Assembly: GCF_900104955.1 (NCBI RefSeq)
Contig: NZ_FNSI01000001.1
Coordinates: forward strand, 3,568,001-3,632,000
Reading direction: 5' to 3'
DNA: 64,000 bases
DNA from: Beijerinckia sp. 28-YEA-48
GTDB taxonomy: Bacteria > Pseudomonadota > Alphaproteobacteria > Rhizobiales > Beijerinckiaceae
The position numbers were made by a program, and so were the translations under genes. The notes below the pieces were generated by a model. It was not told where the DNA came from. It ran no database searches and saw nothing but the letters and a program-made list of their open reading frames with translations. Positions 39,480-48,897 of this stretch are shown here, piece after piece (positions within the stretch are counted from its first letter, which is position 1; every line of letters starts with the position of its first letter).

Positions 39480-41825
39480 TTAGAGGCTACGTCCTCGCAA
39501 TTGCGCCCAAAGGCCAGCGAACGGACGGAAGACAAAGCGCACCTGGTGCTGGCCCGGCGGCAGCGCGACGGCGCGGAAAATCACGTTGGCCCGCAACAGC
39601 TTTGCCGGCACGCCATCGACCTCGACCTGCCACCAGGGATGCCAGACATCGTTGAGCACCAGCCAACCGCCTTCAGGCGAGGCAGCTTCAACGACCACCT
39701 CCGTATTGCGATAGCTGACAATGCGGGCGGAACCTGGCGCATTGGCCATCACCGCCTCGGGCGGGTTCTCGAGCAGCACGGTGCTGCGATAATCGACATC
39801 GGGCCATTGGCCGTTAGCGGTCATCGCGGCGAAATCAGCTTTGCGCGCCGTGGTCGCAAACAACACGCGCGGCAAAGCACGCGGGTTTTCGTAGATATAG
39901 GCGTCCTTGGTGCGCGTCAGTGGCACGAGATCGCCGGGCTTCAGGTTCTTGTCGAGCTGTTCGGCCGGCACGCCGGTCGCGATGTAGCGAAGGCCAAGCA
40001 GATCGGCCATCGGCGAACGATAGCTGGGAAACAGCGGAGCGAACTGGCGCTGGTCGGGAATGGCGACATGGTCAATGGCGCCGGTGGCGTCGGCGAACCA
40101 TTTCAGCCGCACCGGATTGTAGCCGAGCCAATGGTCGATGTTCTGCGACAACGAGGCATTGGGCCAATGGAAGTCGATGGCGGCGAGTTCGACGCGATCG
40201 CGCCGATCAGGCGCCTGGTCCTGCGCCAGCCTTTGGCGCAGAAATTCGATGGTCGGATTTGTGGTGCCGGGAACAAGGACATCGAAATTCTGCGATGGCA
40301 GCGCGGTTGATTCATTCGGCCCGTTGTTGAGCCGCAGATCGGCGGTCATGAACAGCGCCACGAGCAAGATACAGGCGAAGGTATTGCGCGCCAGCGATCG
40401 CATGAATGCGGCCAGCACAACAGCGCCGACCAGACAGAGCGCCGTCAACGTCAAAGGCTGCGTCGCCTGCGCCAGCCGGCCCTTGTCGAACGCGATGCCG
40501 AAGCAGGCGAGAAAAGCCAAAGCGACGAGCCCGGCACCGATCAGAAGTTGCCGCTGCGACAGGCCCCGCTCCACTGTGGCGAGACGATGCACCAGATAGC
40601 CACCGACGATCGCCAGCATGGCGCCTATGGGAAAGGTCGCGTCGGCGGGACGACGGAACAGGTCCGATCCGGGGATCTTGAACAGCAGCTCGAACACCGG
40701 CGTATAGCCGCCCAGCGCATAGAGCACCATCAGCACCGCCGCCACTGTGAACATGCGGACATCGCGCGCGAACAGGCCGCCGCGCACAAGGCCGAAAGTC
40801 AGAATCGCGACAATGGGCAGAGCGCCGAGATAAATGTCGGCCATGTTGCGCGCCAGCGCCAGGTCGTTCGCGCCCCAAACCTCGGCGACCGGCGGACCCC
40901 AATAGGCGGCGAGCGGCCCGTCAGTACCAAACAGATTGGCGCTGATCAGGGTGAAGAAAGCCGACGGATGCAGAGAGCCCCGCACGGCGCTGGCAAAATC
41001 AATCACCGCCCGGTTCGACTGTTCGGCCAGCGCCAGCGTGAAGGCGATCGGCACGGCGATGACGATCACGCCGGTGATCGCGCCCGCGAGCAACACCGGC
41101 ACAGCCCCCAGCAAACGCCGGCCCAGGCTTTGGCCGTCATGTTCAAACAACCGCCAGGCGGCGAACAGCCCCAGCAGCAGCGCGCAGAGCAGAGCCACCT
41201 GATCGCGGTCGATGATCATCAGGCCGGCGACAAGCCCCGCCAGCGCCCCATAAAGCGGCGAGCGGCGGCGCAGCGCGCGCAACAGCAGCCACAATGCGAT
41301 GGCGAACCAGGCCATGGAAAGGACTTGGCCAACATGCTGGATACGCCAAGCATTGGACGCACCAAAAGCAAAAGCAAAAGCGGCCACCGTGGCGCCAGCC
41401 GGATGCCAGCTCTCATCCTTGAACAGAAGGATGATGGCGACGCCACCGGCAAACAGCATGAAGAACAGCACGCCATCGAAGGCGGCGAAGCTCGGCACCG
41501 GCGACAGCAGCGCCAGCAGCAGATAGGGCGGCGAGAAGATCAGCGACTGCGGATCGGCGATCTGCGGATGGCCGCCAAAGATATTCGGCGTCCAGAACGG
41601 CCATTGGCCTTCATGGATCGAGCGGGCGAGAAAGGTGAGCTGCGGATAGAAATGCGCCTTGGCATCCCAGGGGATGGTCCAGCCGCCAAAGAGCCACGGC
41701 CAGGCGAAGACCAGCGAGCCCACGGCAAAAGCCAGGATCGCCAGCCCGTAGTGCCAGGCCGGATAGGTGAGTTGCGGTGGGCCGTCGGGTCTGTCGCGCA
41801 AGCGGTCAGTCTTTACTGACACCAT
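39480..41825 (-). CDS. YfhO-like polytopic membrane protein
   Basis: This large integral membrane protein of about 781 aa resembles the YfhO family. It has about 12-13 hydrophobic segments from residue 24 to about 490 (AILAFAVGSLVFAWPWLFGG, LAGLVAGLMIIDRDQVALL), an early extracytoplasmic loop WTIPWDAKAHFYPQLTFLAR of the sort seen in GT-C glycosyltransferases, and a C-terminal extracytoplasmic domain of about 250 aa. YfhO-type proteins act in lipid-linked sugar transfer in Gram-positives; here the role is unknown. The ATG at 41825 overlaps the end of ribA by 20 nt. Confidence 0.75.
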   Translation of the reverse strand: MVSVKTDRLRDRPDGPPQLTYPAWHYGLAILAFAVGSLVFAWPWLFGGWTIPWDAKAHFYPQLTFLARSIHEGQWPFWTPNIFGGHPQIADPQSLIFSPPYLLLALLSPVPSFAAFDGVLFFMLFAGGVAIILLFKDESWHPAGATVAAFAFAFGASNAWRIQHVGQVLSMAWFAIALWLLLRALRRRSPLYGALAGLVAGLMIIDRDQVALLCALLLGLFAAWRLFEHDGQSLGRRLLGAVPVLLAGAITGVIVIAVPIAFTLALAEQSNRAVIDFASAVRGSLHPSAFFTLISANLFGTDGPLAAYWGPPVAEVWGANDLALARNMADIYLGALPIVAILTFGLVRGGLFARDVRMFTVAAVLMVLYALGGYTPVFELLFKIPGSDLFRRPADATFPIGAMLAIVGGYLVHRLATVERGLSQRQLLIGAGLVALAFLACFGIAFDKGRLAQATQPLTLTALCLVGAVVLAAFMRSLARNTFACILLVALFMTADLRLNNGPNESTALPSQNFDVLVPGTTNPTIEFLRQRLAQDQAPDRRDRVELAAIDFHWPNASLSQNIDHWLGYNPVRLKWFADATGAIDHVAIPDQRQFAPLFPSYRSPMADLLGLRYIATGVPAEQLDKNLKPGDLVPLTRTKDAYIYENPRALPRVLFATTARKADFAAMTANGQWPDVDYRSTVLLENPPEAVMANAPGSARIVSYRNTEVVVEAASPEGGWLVLNDVWHPWWQVEVDGVPAKLLRANVIFRAVALPPGQHQVRFVFRPFAGLWAQLRGRSL

Positions 41826-42936
41826 GAGCCGCAAGCTGGTCCGCATCGATCAAATGGCCGGCGCGCTCGCGCTTGGACGTGAGATAGCGGACGTTATGAT
41901 CGTTCATTCGGCCGGTGATGCGCTCGTCGGCGGCAACGTCGAGGCCCGCTTCTTCCAGCGCGATGATCTTGACCGGATTGTTGGTCATGATGCGTACCGA
42001 CTTCACGCCGAGCTGCTTCAGCATGTCGGCGGCGAAATCGAAACGGCGTTGATCGTGACCGAAGCCCAGCGCCTCGTCGGCGTCATAGGTGTCGAAGCCG
42101 TGCGCCTGCAGATGATAGGCGCGCATCTTGTTGGAGAAGCCGTTGCCGCGCCCTTCCTGATCGAGATAGAGCAGGATGCCGCCACCATTCTCAGCCATCA
42201 GCCGCGCCGTATTGCGCAGCTGATCGCCGCAATCGCATTTCAGGCTGCCGAACAGATCGCCGGTCAGGCAGGCCGAATGCAGCCGCACCGCCACGGGCTG
42301 CGACAGATCGGGCTTGCCGATGATCACGGCCACCTGATCGCGCAGGCCTTCGCCACCGCGGAAGACGACGAATTCGGTTTCCGGCGCGCCCTCGAGCGGC
42401 ACCGGCGCGCGGCTGACGATCGACAGGTCCGTCACTTGATGGGCGCGATAGGTCTCGATCGCACTGGCATCGACGGTGGCGAGCATGCTGCCAGAGACCG
42501 ACTTCGCCGCCACTGGCACGACGACCACGGCAGGCGCTACGAGCGACAGGCGGACGAGTTCCATCGCCGCCTTGTCTAGCTTGGACAGATGGGCGGCCGG
42601 CGCGTCATAGCGGGCACCGACTTCCATGGAGAGGGTTTGAATGCGTTTGACGTCGATCAGCGGCAAGGCGATCACGCCAGGCCCTGAGCGATCGAAACCG
42701 AGCTTTTTCAGCCGGGGCGCCGTCAGCGCCAGCCGCGCGCGGCCGCGCGCCAGGCTTTCGAGCAGATGCGCCGCGCCGTCATCCAGGGCCTCGACGCTCA
42801 CCGCAATCGCCAGAGAACGCCCGGCGCGGATAAGCACCGGCCGACCGGAACGAATTTCGGAAATAGCCCGTTCGACGGAGATGGAAGCAAAGTCCCGGTC
42901 CGGACGGAGAAGGCTCTTCATGTCAGACACGCGCAT
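41806..42936 (-). CDS. ribA: GTP cyclohydrolase II with degenerate RibB-like N-terminal domain
   Basis: RibA converts GTP to the first riboflavin pyrimidine. The C-terminal half (about 180-365) is a complete GTP cyclohydrolase II: zinc ligands C223, C234 and C236 in HSACLTGDLFGSLKCDCGD, the catalytic region DQEGRGNG and the motif RIMTNNPVKI. The N-terminal 170 residues follow the outline of RibB (ASISVERAISEIRSGRPVLI) but lack the acidic DDEDREN-type loop that binds metal and substrate, so this half is probably inactive. A real RibB must be encoded elsewhere. An ATG at 42921 is an alternative start. Confidence 0.9.
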   Translation of the reverse strand: MRVSDMKSLLRPDRDFASISVERAISEIRSGRPVLIRAGRSLAIAVSVEALDDGAAHLLESLARGRARLALTAPRLKKLGFDRSGPGVIALPLIDVKRIQTLSMEVGARYDAPAAHLSKLDKAAMELVRLSLVAPAVVVVPVAAKSVSGSMLATVDASAIETYRAHQVTDLSIVSRAPVPLEGAPETEFVVFRGGEGLRDQVAVIIGKPDLSQPVAVRLHSACLTGDLFGSLKCDCGDQLRNTARLMAENGGGILLYLDQEGRGNGFSNKMRAYHLQAHGFDTYDADEALGFGHDQRRFDFAADMLKQLGVKSVRIMTNNPVKIIALEEAGLDVAADERITGRMNDHNVRYLTSKRERAGHLIDADQLAAHGVSKD

Positions 42937-43132
42937 CCTCGTTACGTATAACTTGTGGCACTCTCAAACGCGCTTGCCATGAACTAGTTGCGCAGGGTGA
43001 CATTTCAATAGCTTATATAGGGAGGATTCTCCAGAAAATCCCTGAACCGCGCATGAATACGATCACGATCCGGTTAAGGGGCCGGCAAGAAACCGGCAAA
43101 GGGACCGGAAGAAAGGGACTGGTTCTCGCAGA

Positions 43133-43828
43133 ATGACCGACCGTCACTACGAAGACATTCTGGCAGCTGTCGGACGGGCCGACCGGATCGTTTTAGGCCA
43201 GATCGGCCAATCGCTTGACGGCCGGATCGCCACGGCGAGCGGTGAATCCAAATATATCAATGGTCAAGCTGCCCTGGCTCATCTGCACCAGCTGCGCGCC
43301 AACGTCGATGCTGTCCTCATCGGGGCCGGCACCCTGGTCGCCGACGACCCGCAGCTCAATGTCCGGTTCTGCAATGGAAAAAGCCCGGCGCGGATTGTCA
43401 TCGACCCCTCCGGCCGGGGCATTCCCGGCGGCCGCTGGCTCGCACCGGACGGGGCGTTGCGGCTGGCGCTGAGCCCGAGCGGTAAGGCGCCGGTCGAATG
43501 CGACGAGGTGCTGCCGATCGCGCCGCACGGGAACGCCGCTTTCGATCCCCAGCAAATCGTCCGCATCCTCGGTGAGCGGGGCTTTCACCGCGTCCTCGTG
43601 GAAGGCGGGTCACGCATTCTGTCGGCTTTTCTCGACGCGGATGCACTCGACCGCTTGCATGTGATGGTCGCGCCGCTGATCATCGGCTCGGGCCGGATCG
43701 GGCTCGACCTCGCGCCCCTCTCGCGGTTGGCCGATGCCCGCCGGCCGCAGGTCCGCACGTTCGTCTTCAGCGATGGCGACGTTCTGTTCGATTGTGATTT
43801 ACGATCAAGCGTTCCGCCGACCGACTAA
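43133..43828 (+). CDS. RibD C-terminal domain reductase (DHFR-like)
   Basis: This 231-aa standalone RibD_C protein belongs to the family that reduces the ribosyl group of the deaminated riboflavin precursor with NADPH. The N-terminal signature QSLDGRIATASGESKYINGQ, the LIGAGTLVADDPQLNVR motif and the late VEGGSRILSAFLDADALDRL are all present. There is no deaminase domain. It diverges from ribA across a 196-bp gap, which supports a link to flavin synthesis, but related standalone reductases act on other substrates, so the assignment is tentative. Confidence 0.85.
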   Translation: MTDRHYEDILAAVGRADRIVLGQIGQSLDGRIATASGESKYINGQAALAHLHQLRANVDAVLIGAGTLVADDPQLNVRFCNGKSPARIVIDPSGRGIPGGRWLAPDGALRLALSPSGKAPVECDEVLPIAPHGNAAFDPQQIVRILGERGFHRVLVEGGSRILSAFLDADALDRLHVMVAPLIIGSGRIGLDLAPLSRLADARRPQVRTFVFSDGDVLFDCDLRSSVPPTD

Positions 43829-43839
43829 GGAGCGAGAGC

Positions 43840-44403
43840 ATGAGCGACAGTGTGAGCACCAGCGGGCCCACGCGTTATGCGCCGACAGCGAAATGGCTGC
43901 ATTGGCTCATCGCCGCCTGCCTCTTCTTCGTCATCCCTGCGGGGATCACCATGGTGAGACTGCCGGACGGCGCCTTGCAGAACCAGCTTTTCGATTTGCA
44001 CCGCTCGTTCGGCGTGCTGATCTTCGTATTGGCGGTCTGGCGGGTTTATGTCCGTCGCACCAGGGGGGCGCCGCCGTCCTATCCCGAACTTTCCCGGCTG
44101 GAACGGATCGCCTCCACCGCCGTGCATCACACCCTTTATGTTTTGATCATCGCCATGCCGCTGCTCGGCTGGCTGATGACGTCGGCCTATCGGGTCGATG
44201 TCTCGGTGTTCGGGTTGTTCACCCTGCCGCATCTGATGCCGCAGAACGATAAGGTCTACACCGTTCTATCTACCATCCATAAGATGGGCGGCATTCTCAT
44301 GACGGTGCTCGTCCTGGCCCACATCGCGGGCGCGCTGAAACATACGATCATCGATCGCAACGACCTCATCTGGCGCATGCTGCCGCAGCGGCGCGCAAAA
44401 TAA
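43840..44403 (+). CDS. Cytochrome b561 family protein
   Basis: This 187-aa inner-membrane di-heme b-type cytochrome has four helices. Candidate heme-ligand histidines are in KWLHWLIA, DLHRSFGV, HHTLYVLI and MVLVLAHIAG-like positions (HKMGG and AHIAGALKH). Such proteins pass electrons between quinol and periplasmic acceptors. It starts 12 nt after the RibD_C gene behind AAGGAGCGAGAG, so the two are probably cotranscribed. Confidence 0.9.
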   Translation: MSDSVSTSGPTRYAPTAKWLHWLIAACLFFVIPAGITMVRLPDGALQNQLFDLHRSFGVLIFVLAVWRVYVRRTRGAPPSYPELSRLERIASTAVHHTLYVLIIAMPLLGWLMTSAYRVDVSVFGLFTLPHLMPQNDKVYTVLSTIHKMGGILMTVLVLAHIAGALKHTIIDRNDLIWRMLPQRRAK

Positions 44404-44470
44404 GGAGGGACTTCCGCCGCGCGGCAAAGACGCGTACATCTGCGGTCAGTCAACAGGGAGGCTGACATCG

Positions 44471-46093
44471 ATGCCGGCAATCGTGCCCGATGGAACGCAG
44501 TTCGATTATATTATCTGCGGCGGTGGTTCCGCCGGATGCGTTCTGGCGAACCGGCTCTCAGCGAACCCGAAAAATCGCGTGCTGTTGCTGGAAGCTGGCG
44601 GCAACGACAATTGGATCTGGTTTCATATTCCCGTCGGCTATCTCTTCGCCATCGGCAATCCGCGCGCCGACTGGATGTTCCGCACCGAGAAGGAACCGGG
44701 CCTCAACGGTCGCGACCTCGCCTATCCGCGCGGCAAGGTGATCGGCGGCTGCTCGGCCATCAACGGCATGATCTACATGCGCGGACAGGCGGCCGATTAC
44801 GACGGCTGGCGCCAGATGGGCCTCACCGGCTGGGGCTGGGACGACGTGCTGCCCCTGTTCCGCAAACAGGAAGACCATTATGCTGGCGAGACGCCGCTGC
44901 ATGGTGCTGGCGGCGAATGGCGCATCGAAGAACCGCGCATACGCTGGCAAGTGCTCGATGCGGTGCGTGACGCGGCGGCCGAGGTCGGCATTCCGGCGGT
45001 GGAAGATTTCAACACCGGCGACAATTTCGGCTCCTCCTACTTCCAGGTGAACCACAAACGCGGCCGGCGCTGGAGCGCGGCCCGCGGCTTTCTGAAACCC
45101 GTTCTCAACCGGCCGAACCTGACCCTGCTCAGCCATGTGCATGTGTCGGAGATCATCTTCGAAGGGCAGCGCGCGGTTGGCGTGCGCTACCAGCTCGGCA
45201 ACGAGACGCGCACCGCGCGCGCCGCCGGCGAAGTGGTGCTCAGCGCCGGCGCGATCGGCACGCCACAAATTCTCGAACTGTCCGGCATTGGTGCTGGCGA
45301 ACGGCTGCAACAGCTTGGCGTCAGCACCGTGCAGCATCTGCCGGGCGTCGGTGAAAATCTGCAAGACCATCTGCAATTGCGGCTGATCTACAAGGTGGCG
45401 CACGGGCGCACGCTCAATGTCGATTATCAATCGCTGGTCAAACGCGGCTGGATGGGTGTTGAATATGCTCTATTCCGCCGTGGACCGATGACCATGGCGC
45501 CCTCGCAGCTCGGCATTTTCGCCCGCTCGGCGCCGCAGTATGCGACACCCAATGTACAATTCCACGTGCAGCCGCTGTCCCTCGATAAATTCGGCGACCC
45601 GCTGCACAGCTTCCCCGCCGTCACCATGAGCGTGTGTAACCTGCGGCCGACAAGCCGCGGCAGCGTGCACGCGGTGTCACGCGAGGCGCAGACCCATCCG
45701 GCGATCAAGCCAAACTATCTTTCGACCGACGCCGACCGGCAGGTGGCGATTGAATCGATCAAACTCGCCCGCCAGATCGCCGCCGCGCCGGCGCTGCGCA
45801 GCTATCAACCCCAGGAATATCTGCCGGGGCCCAGCATTCAATCAGACGCGGACATGGCCAAGGCGGCTGGCGCGATCGGCACGACGATCTTCCATCCAGT
45901 CAGCACGGCCAAGATGGGCACCGATAGCGATCCGCTGGCCGTGGTTGACGAGCGCCTGCGCGTGCGCGGCGTCAGCGGACTGCGCATCGCCGACGCCTCG
46001 GTGATGCCGACGATCACCTCGGGCAACACCAATTCGCCGACCATGATGATCGCCGAAAAGGCGGCGATGATGATGCTGCAGGACGCGCGTTAA
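44471..46093 (+). CDS. GMC family FAD-dependent oxidoreductase (choline dehydrogenase-like)
   Basis: This 540-aa flavoprotein oxidises alcohols. The FAD-binding start [19 protein letters not shown] gives the dinucleotide motif GxGSAG, followed by GMC signature 1 near [20 protein letters not shown] and signature 2 near [15 protein letters not shown]. The C-terminal active-site region contains HPVSTAKMG and ends [14 protein letters not shown]. No signal peptide is present. It follows cytochrome b561 after about 70 nt, and a second GMC enzyme lies at 50236-51855. The substrate cannot be specified. Confidence 0.93.
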   Translation: MPAIVPDGTQFDYIICGGGSAGCVLANRLSANPKNRVLLLEAGGNDNWIWFHIPVGYLFAIGNPRADWMFRTEKEPGLNGRDLAYPRGKVIGGCSAINGMIYMRGQAADYDGWRQMGLTGWGWDDVLPLFRKQEDHYAGETPLHGAGGEWRIEEPRIRWQVLDAVRDAAAEVGIPAVEDFNTGDNFGSSYFQVNHKRGRRWSAARGFLKPVLNRPNLTLLSHVHVSEIIFEGQRAVGVRYQLGNETRTARAAGEVVLSAGAIGTPQILELSGIGAGERLQQLGVSTVQHLPGVGENLQDHLQLRLIYKVAHGRTLNVDYQSLVKRGWMGVEYALFRRGPMTMAPSQLGIFARSAPQYATPNVQFHVQPLSLDKFGDPLHSFPAVTMSVCNLRPTSRGSVHAVSREAQTHPAIKPNYLSTDADRQVAIESIKLARQIAAAPALRSYQPQEYLPGPSIQSDADMAKAAGAIGTTIFHPVSTAKMGTDSDPLAVVDERLRVRGVSGLRIADASVMPTITSGNTNSPTMMIAEKAAMMMLQDAR

Positions 46094-46138
46094 GCCACCC
46101 GTTGAACAAATGGCCTTTCTGACGAAACGCAATTGGCT

Positions 46139-47077
46139 CTACATCACCACATACTGCAGCGGCTCGCCGCGCAGGAAACGTTCGGCATTGGCGCAGGCCT
46201 TGTCGGCGATGCGCCGATAGAGCAACGGACCGCAGGCCGCCGCCACATGCGGCGAAATCAGCAGATTGGGCGCGCCCCAAAGCCTGTGTCCCTCAGGCAA
46301 AGGCTCCGGATCGGTGACGTCGAGCCCGGCGCCACCGATGACGCCATTTTCGAGCGCATCGGCGAGCGCTTCCGTATCGATGATGCCGCCACGGGCGATG
46401 TTGACGATCAGCGCCGTCTTTTTGCAGAGGGCCAGTTGCGCCCGGCCGATCAAATGGCGGGTGCTCGCATCGAGCGGTGCGGCCACCATGATCGTATCGG
46501 CCTGCGGCAGGAACTGATCGAGCTGATCAATGGTTGCTGTCTCGGCAATGGCACTGGGACGGGCCGTGCGCGACAGGCCGACGATGCGCGCGCCAAAGGC
46601 GTGCATCAGCCGACCGATCTCTTGGCCGATACTGCCAAAACCGACGATCAGGCATGTGGATTCCGCAGGGGTCACAAGGTGCGCACCAGCCCCCTTGCGC
46701 CACTCACCTTGCGCCTGCGCCTGCACCATGCCCGGCAGATCACGCTGCAAAGCCAGCGCCAGGGACACCGCATGCGTGGCAACGGAAGGGGTCAGCGCAT
46801 CACCCGCATTGGTGACCTGCACGCCTGCGCGCACGCCATGCCGCAACACCCGATCGAAGCCGGCGGACAGAAGCTGCACCCAGCGTAAGGTCGGCGATTG
46901 CGTTGCGGCACGGCCAATGGCCTCGGAATAATCGAAAACCGACATGATCAGCGCATCGGCATCAGCCAGTTCAGCGCAGACCGCGGCATCATCGGAGGCC
47001 ACGACCGCCACGGTGCCCAGCATATCGACAAGACGCTGCCGGATGATGGCGTTCGGCGTGAAAACAACGATTTTCAT
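46139..47077 (-). CDS. D-isomer-specific 2-hydroxyacid dehydrogenase
   Basis: This 312-aa NAD(P)-dependent enzyme resembles the glyoxylate/hydroxypyruvate reductase group. The nucleotide-binding motif IVGFGSIGQEIGRL lies at about 140-153. Catalytic residues are visible: Arg in VNIARGGIIDTEAL, Glu in LDVTDPEPLPEGH and His in LISPHVAA. The ATG at 47077 is fixed by GGGGAGG just upstream; the longer open frame has no protein character. It converges with the GMC gene, 45 nt away. Confidence 0.92.
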   Translation of the reverse strand: MKIVVFTPNAIIRQRLVDMLGTVAVVASDDAAVCAELADADALIMSVFDYSEAIGRAATQSPTLRWVQLLSAGFDRVLRHGVRAGVQVTNAGDALTPSVATHAVSLALALQRDLPGMVQAQAQGEWRKGAGAHLVTPAESTCLIVGFGSIGQEIGRLMHAFGARIVGLSRTARPSAIAETATIDQLDQFLPQADTIMVAAPLDASTRHLIGRAQLALCKKTALIVNIARGGIIDTEALADALENGVIGGAGLDVTDPEPLPEGHRLWGAPNLLISPHVAAACGPLLYRRIADKACANAERFLRGEPLQYVVM

Positions 47078-47285
47078 AAAACCTCCCCAAACCTTTTGCG
47101 CGAGCAATGCCAGCCTGACGATTAATTGTCCATGCAATTGTCCATGGCGGCCACGCCTTTCAGCCCCTGGAACCCGATGCCGCATGGCAACGTTACGAAT
47201 ATGATTTCTTTCTCCAATCCGGTCTGCGACACTGCCCTGCTGGCGCGGACGTTCGCGTAAAGTCTACACAAATCTGGAGGCAAAA

Positions 47286-48104
47286 ATGTCGATCAAGGAT
47301 GTGCTGCTTGTTCTGGAAACAGGTACGCCCCAGGCAGCGAAAGATTATGCGCTGTCCTTCGCCTCACAGTTGGGTGCGCATCTGTCGATCGCCGCCGTAC
47401 CGGCGCAATTGATCACACCAGTCAGCGCCGGCGGCGACTATCCCTATGAGCTGATCGCGATGATCGCCGAGGAAGCCAAGACCGATGCGAAGCAGGCTTT
47501 CGACAAGATCGCCGCCGAAGCTCCCGCCAATGTGCAAACGCAGATGGTCAATGTCGACGGCATCAGCGGCCTGGCGCAATCGGAGATCGGTGAACTGGCC
47601 CGCCATTTCGATCTGGCCATCACGGCGCAGGCAGGCCCCGACACCAGCGACGACAGCCTGATCAATGTCACCCTGTTCGATTCCGGCCGACCGGTCATCG
47701 TCGTGCCCTTCATCCAGAAGCAACCGGCCAAATTCGGCCATATCCTCGTTGCCTGGGACCGGAGCGCCGTGGCGGCGCGGGCCTTGAACGATGCGCTGCC
47801 GCTGCTGCGCCGCGCCGGCAAGGTCGAACTGGTGCGCATCACGCCAGAAGGCATGCCCGCCGAGGAGCTTCCCGGCTACAACATCAGCCGACATCTGGCC
47901 CGGCACGGCGTCAATGCCGAACTGCGCATGCTGCCGCCCTCAAGCGACGTGGCGGCAGCCCTGCTGTCCTATGCAGCCGATTCAGCCGCTGACATGCTGG
48001 TGATGGGTGGCTACGGCCATTCGCGCCTGCGCCAGTTCTTCTTCGGCGGCACGACGCGGGAAATCCTCAAGTCGATGACCTTGCCGATTTTCTTGGCGCG
48101 TTGA
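47286..48104 (+). CDS. Universal stress protein, two-domain UspA type
   Basis: This 272-aa protein has two Usp domains. The second holds the ATP-binding pattern G-x2-G-x9-G-(S/T) in MGGYGHSRLRQFFFGGTT; the first is degenerate at that site. The start ATG at 47286 follows TGGAGG. The gene stands alone; a strong hairpin follows its stop. Such proteins accumulate under starvation or stress, but a specific role cannot be assigned. Confidence 0.9.
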   Translation: MSIKDVLLVLETGTPQAAKDYALSFASQLGAHLSIAAVPAQLITPVSAGGDYPYELIAMIAEEAKTDAKQAFDKIAAEAPANVQTQMVNVDGISGLAQSEIGELARHFDLAITAQAGPDTSDDSLINVTLFDSGRPVIVVPFIQKQPAKFGHILVAWDRSAVAARALNDALPLLRRAGKVELVRITPEGMPAEELPGYNISRHLARHGVNAELRMLPPSSDVAAALLSYAADSAADMLVMGGYGHSRLRQFFFGGTTREILKSMTLPIFLAR

Positions 48105-48113
48105 TGAGAACAG

Positions 48114-48142
48114 ATGTTGCGCCGGACTGTCCGGCGCAACAT
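48114..48142. terminator. Bidirectional hairpin between convergent genes
   Basis: ATGTTGCGCCGGAC, one T, and GTCCGGCGCAACAT form perfect 14-nt arms between the stress-protein stop (48104) and the convergent DUF1993 stop (48149). There is no long T run on either side, but position and stability fit a shared terminator. Confidence 0.65.
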
Positions 48143-48148
48143 TGGCGA

Positions 48149-48664
48149 TCAGAGTTGCGGCGGTGCGCCCATGAAATCGCGCTTGCCGATGTCGACACCG
48201 TTCTTGCGCAAAAGATCGTAAGCGGTCGTCGCATGGAAATAGAAATTCGGCAGGCTGAAGTTCAGCAACAATGACTGACCGGTGAACTTGCGCTCGCCGC
48301 TGGGGAAGGTCATCGTGATCTCCTTGTCCTCGGAGCCATCGATCTGCTCGGGCTTGATCGCCTTGATGAAATCGATGGTCTTGCTCACGCGGGCTTTCAA
48401 ATCAGCGATCGAGCTTTCGTTGCCTTCGAACTTCAACGGCTCGATCCCCGCCAGACGGCTGCAGGCCGTGATCGCGTGATCGGTCACCGCGCGCACCTGC
48501 CGGACAAAGGGGAACATGTCCGGATACATGCGCATATTCAAGAAATAGACCGGATCGAGCTTCTTGGCATCGATATGCGCGTCGGCCTTGTCGAGCACGT
48601 TCGAGAGCGCGGTCAGGAACTGCACGAAAATCGGCACTGACACTTTGTACATGGAAATCGCCAT
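48149..48664 (-). CDS. DUF1993 family protein
   Basis: This 171-aa protein of the DUF1993 family is probably a helical bundle related to DinB-like folds. It starts MAISMYKVSVPIFVQFLTAL and carries the conserved pieces RMYPDMFPFVRQV and FYFHATTAYDLLRKNGV. The ATG at 48664 is fixed by AGGAGG upstream; an open frame continues to 48739 but is leader. No enzymatic activity is established for the family. Confidence 0.88.
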   Translation of the reverse strand: MAISMYKVSVPIFVQFLTALSNVLDKADAHIDAKKLDPVYFLNMRMYPDMFPFVRQVRAVTDHAITACSRLAGIEPLKFEGNESSIADLKARVSKTIDFIKAIKPEQIDGSEDKEITMTFPSGERKFTGQSLLLNFSLPNFYFHATTAYDLLRKNGVDIGKRDFMGAPPQL

Positions 48665-48733
48665 GAAGTTGTTTCCTCCTAGGAACTGGCGAGACCAATC
48701 TACTGGACCGGCACGACGGGCGCCAGCAATCCT

Positions 48734-48768
48734 GAGCAAATCGTGTTTCGATAGAACGCGATTTGCTC
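48734..48768. repeat. Palindromic REP-like repeat, copy 2
   Basis: GAGCAAATCGTGTTTC, loop GATA-like, GAACGCGATTTGCTC: imperfect but long arms. It lies in the divergent gap before the amidase gene and has the full outer arms that copies 1 and 3 have lost on one side. Confidence 0.8.
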
Positions 48769-48897
48769 GGGATCTTTGTTTTGACGCGTCTTCGTGGCGT
48801 TTGATGATCCCATCAAACTTCGAAACCCTATCGCTCTAGACAGCGCCCGCTTTGCCGCTAGATTTTACCAAACGTCTTTCCTGCCATCGGGATTTTC

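Noticed and set aside
42940-43130. Possible FMN riboswitch in the ribA/RibD_C gap
   Set aside because: A GCAGGGTGACATTTC stretch near 42990 resembles one conserved piece, but the rest of the six-stem consensus is missing and the gap is divergent.
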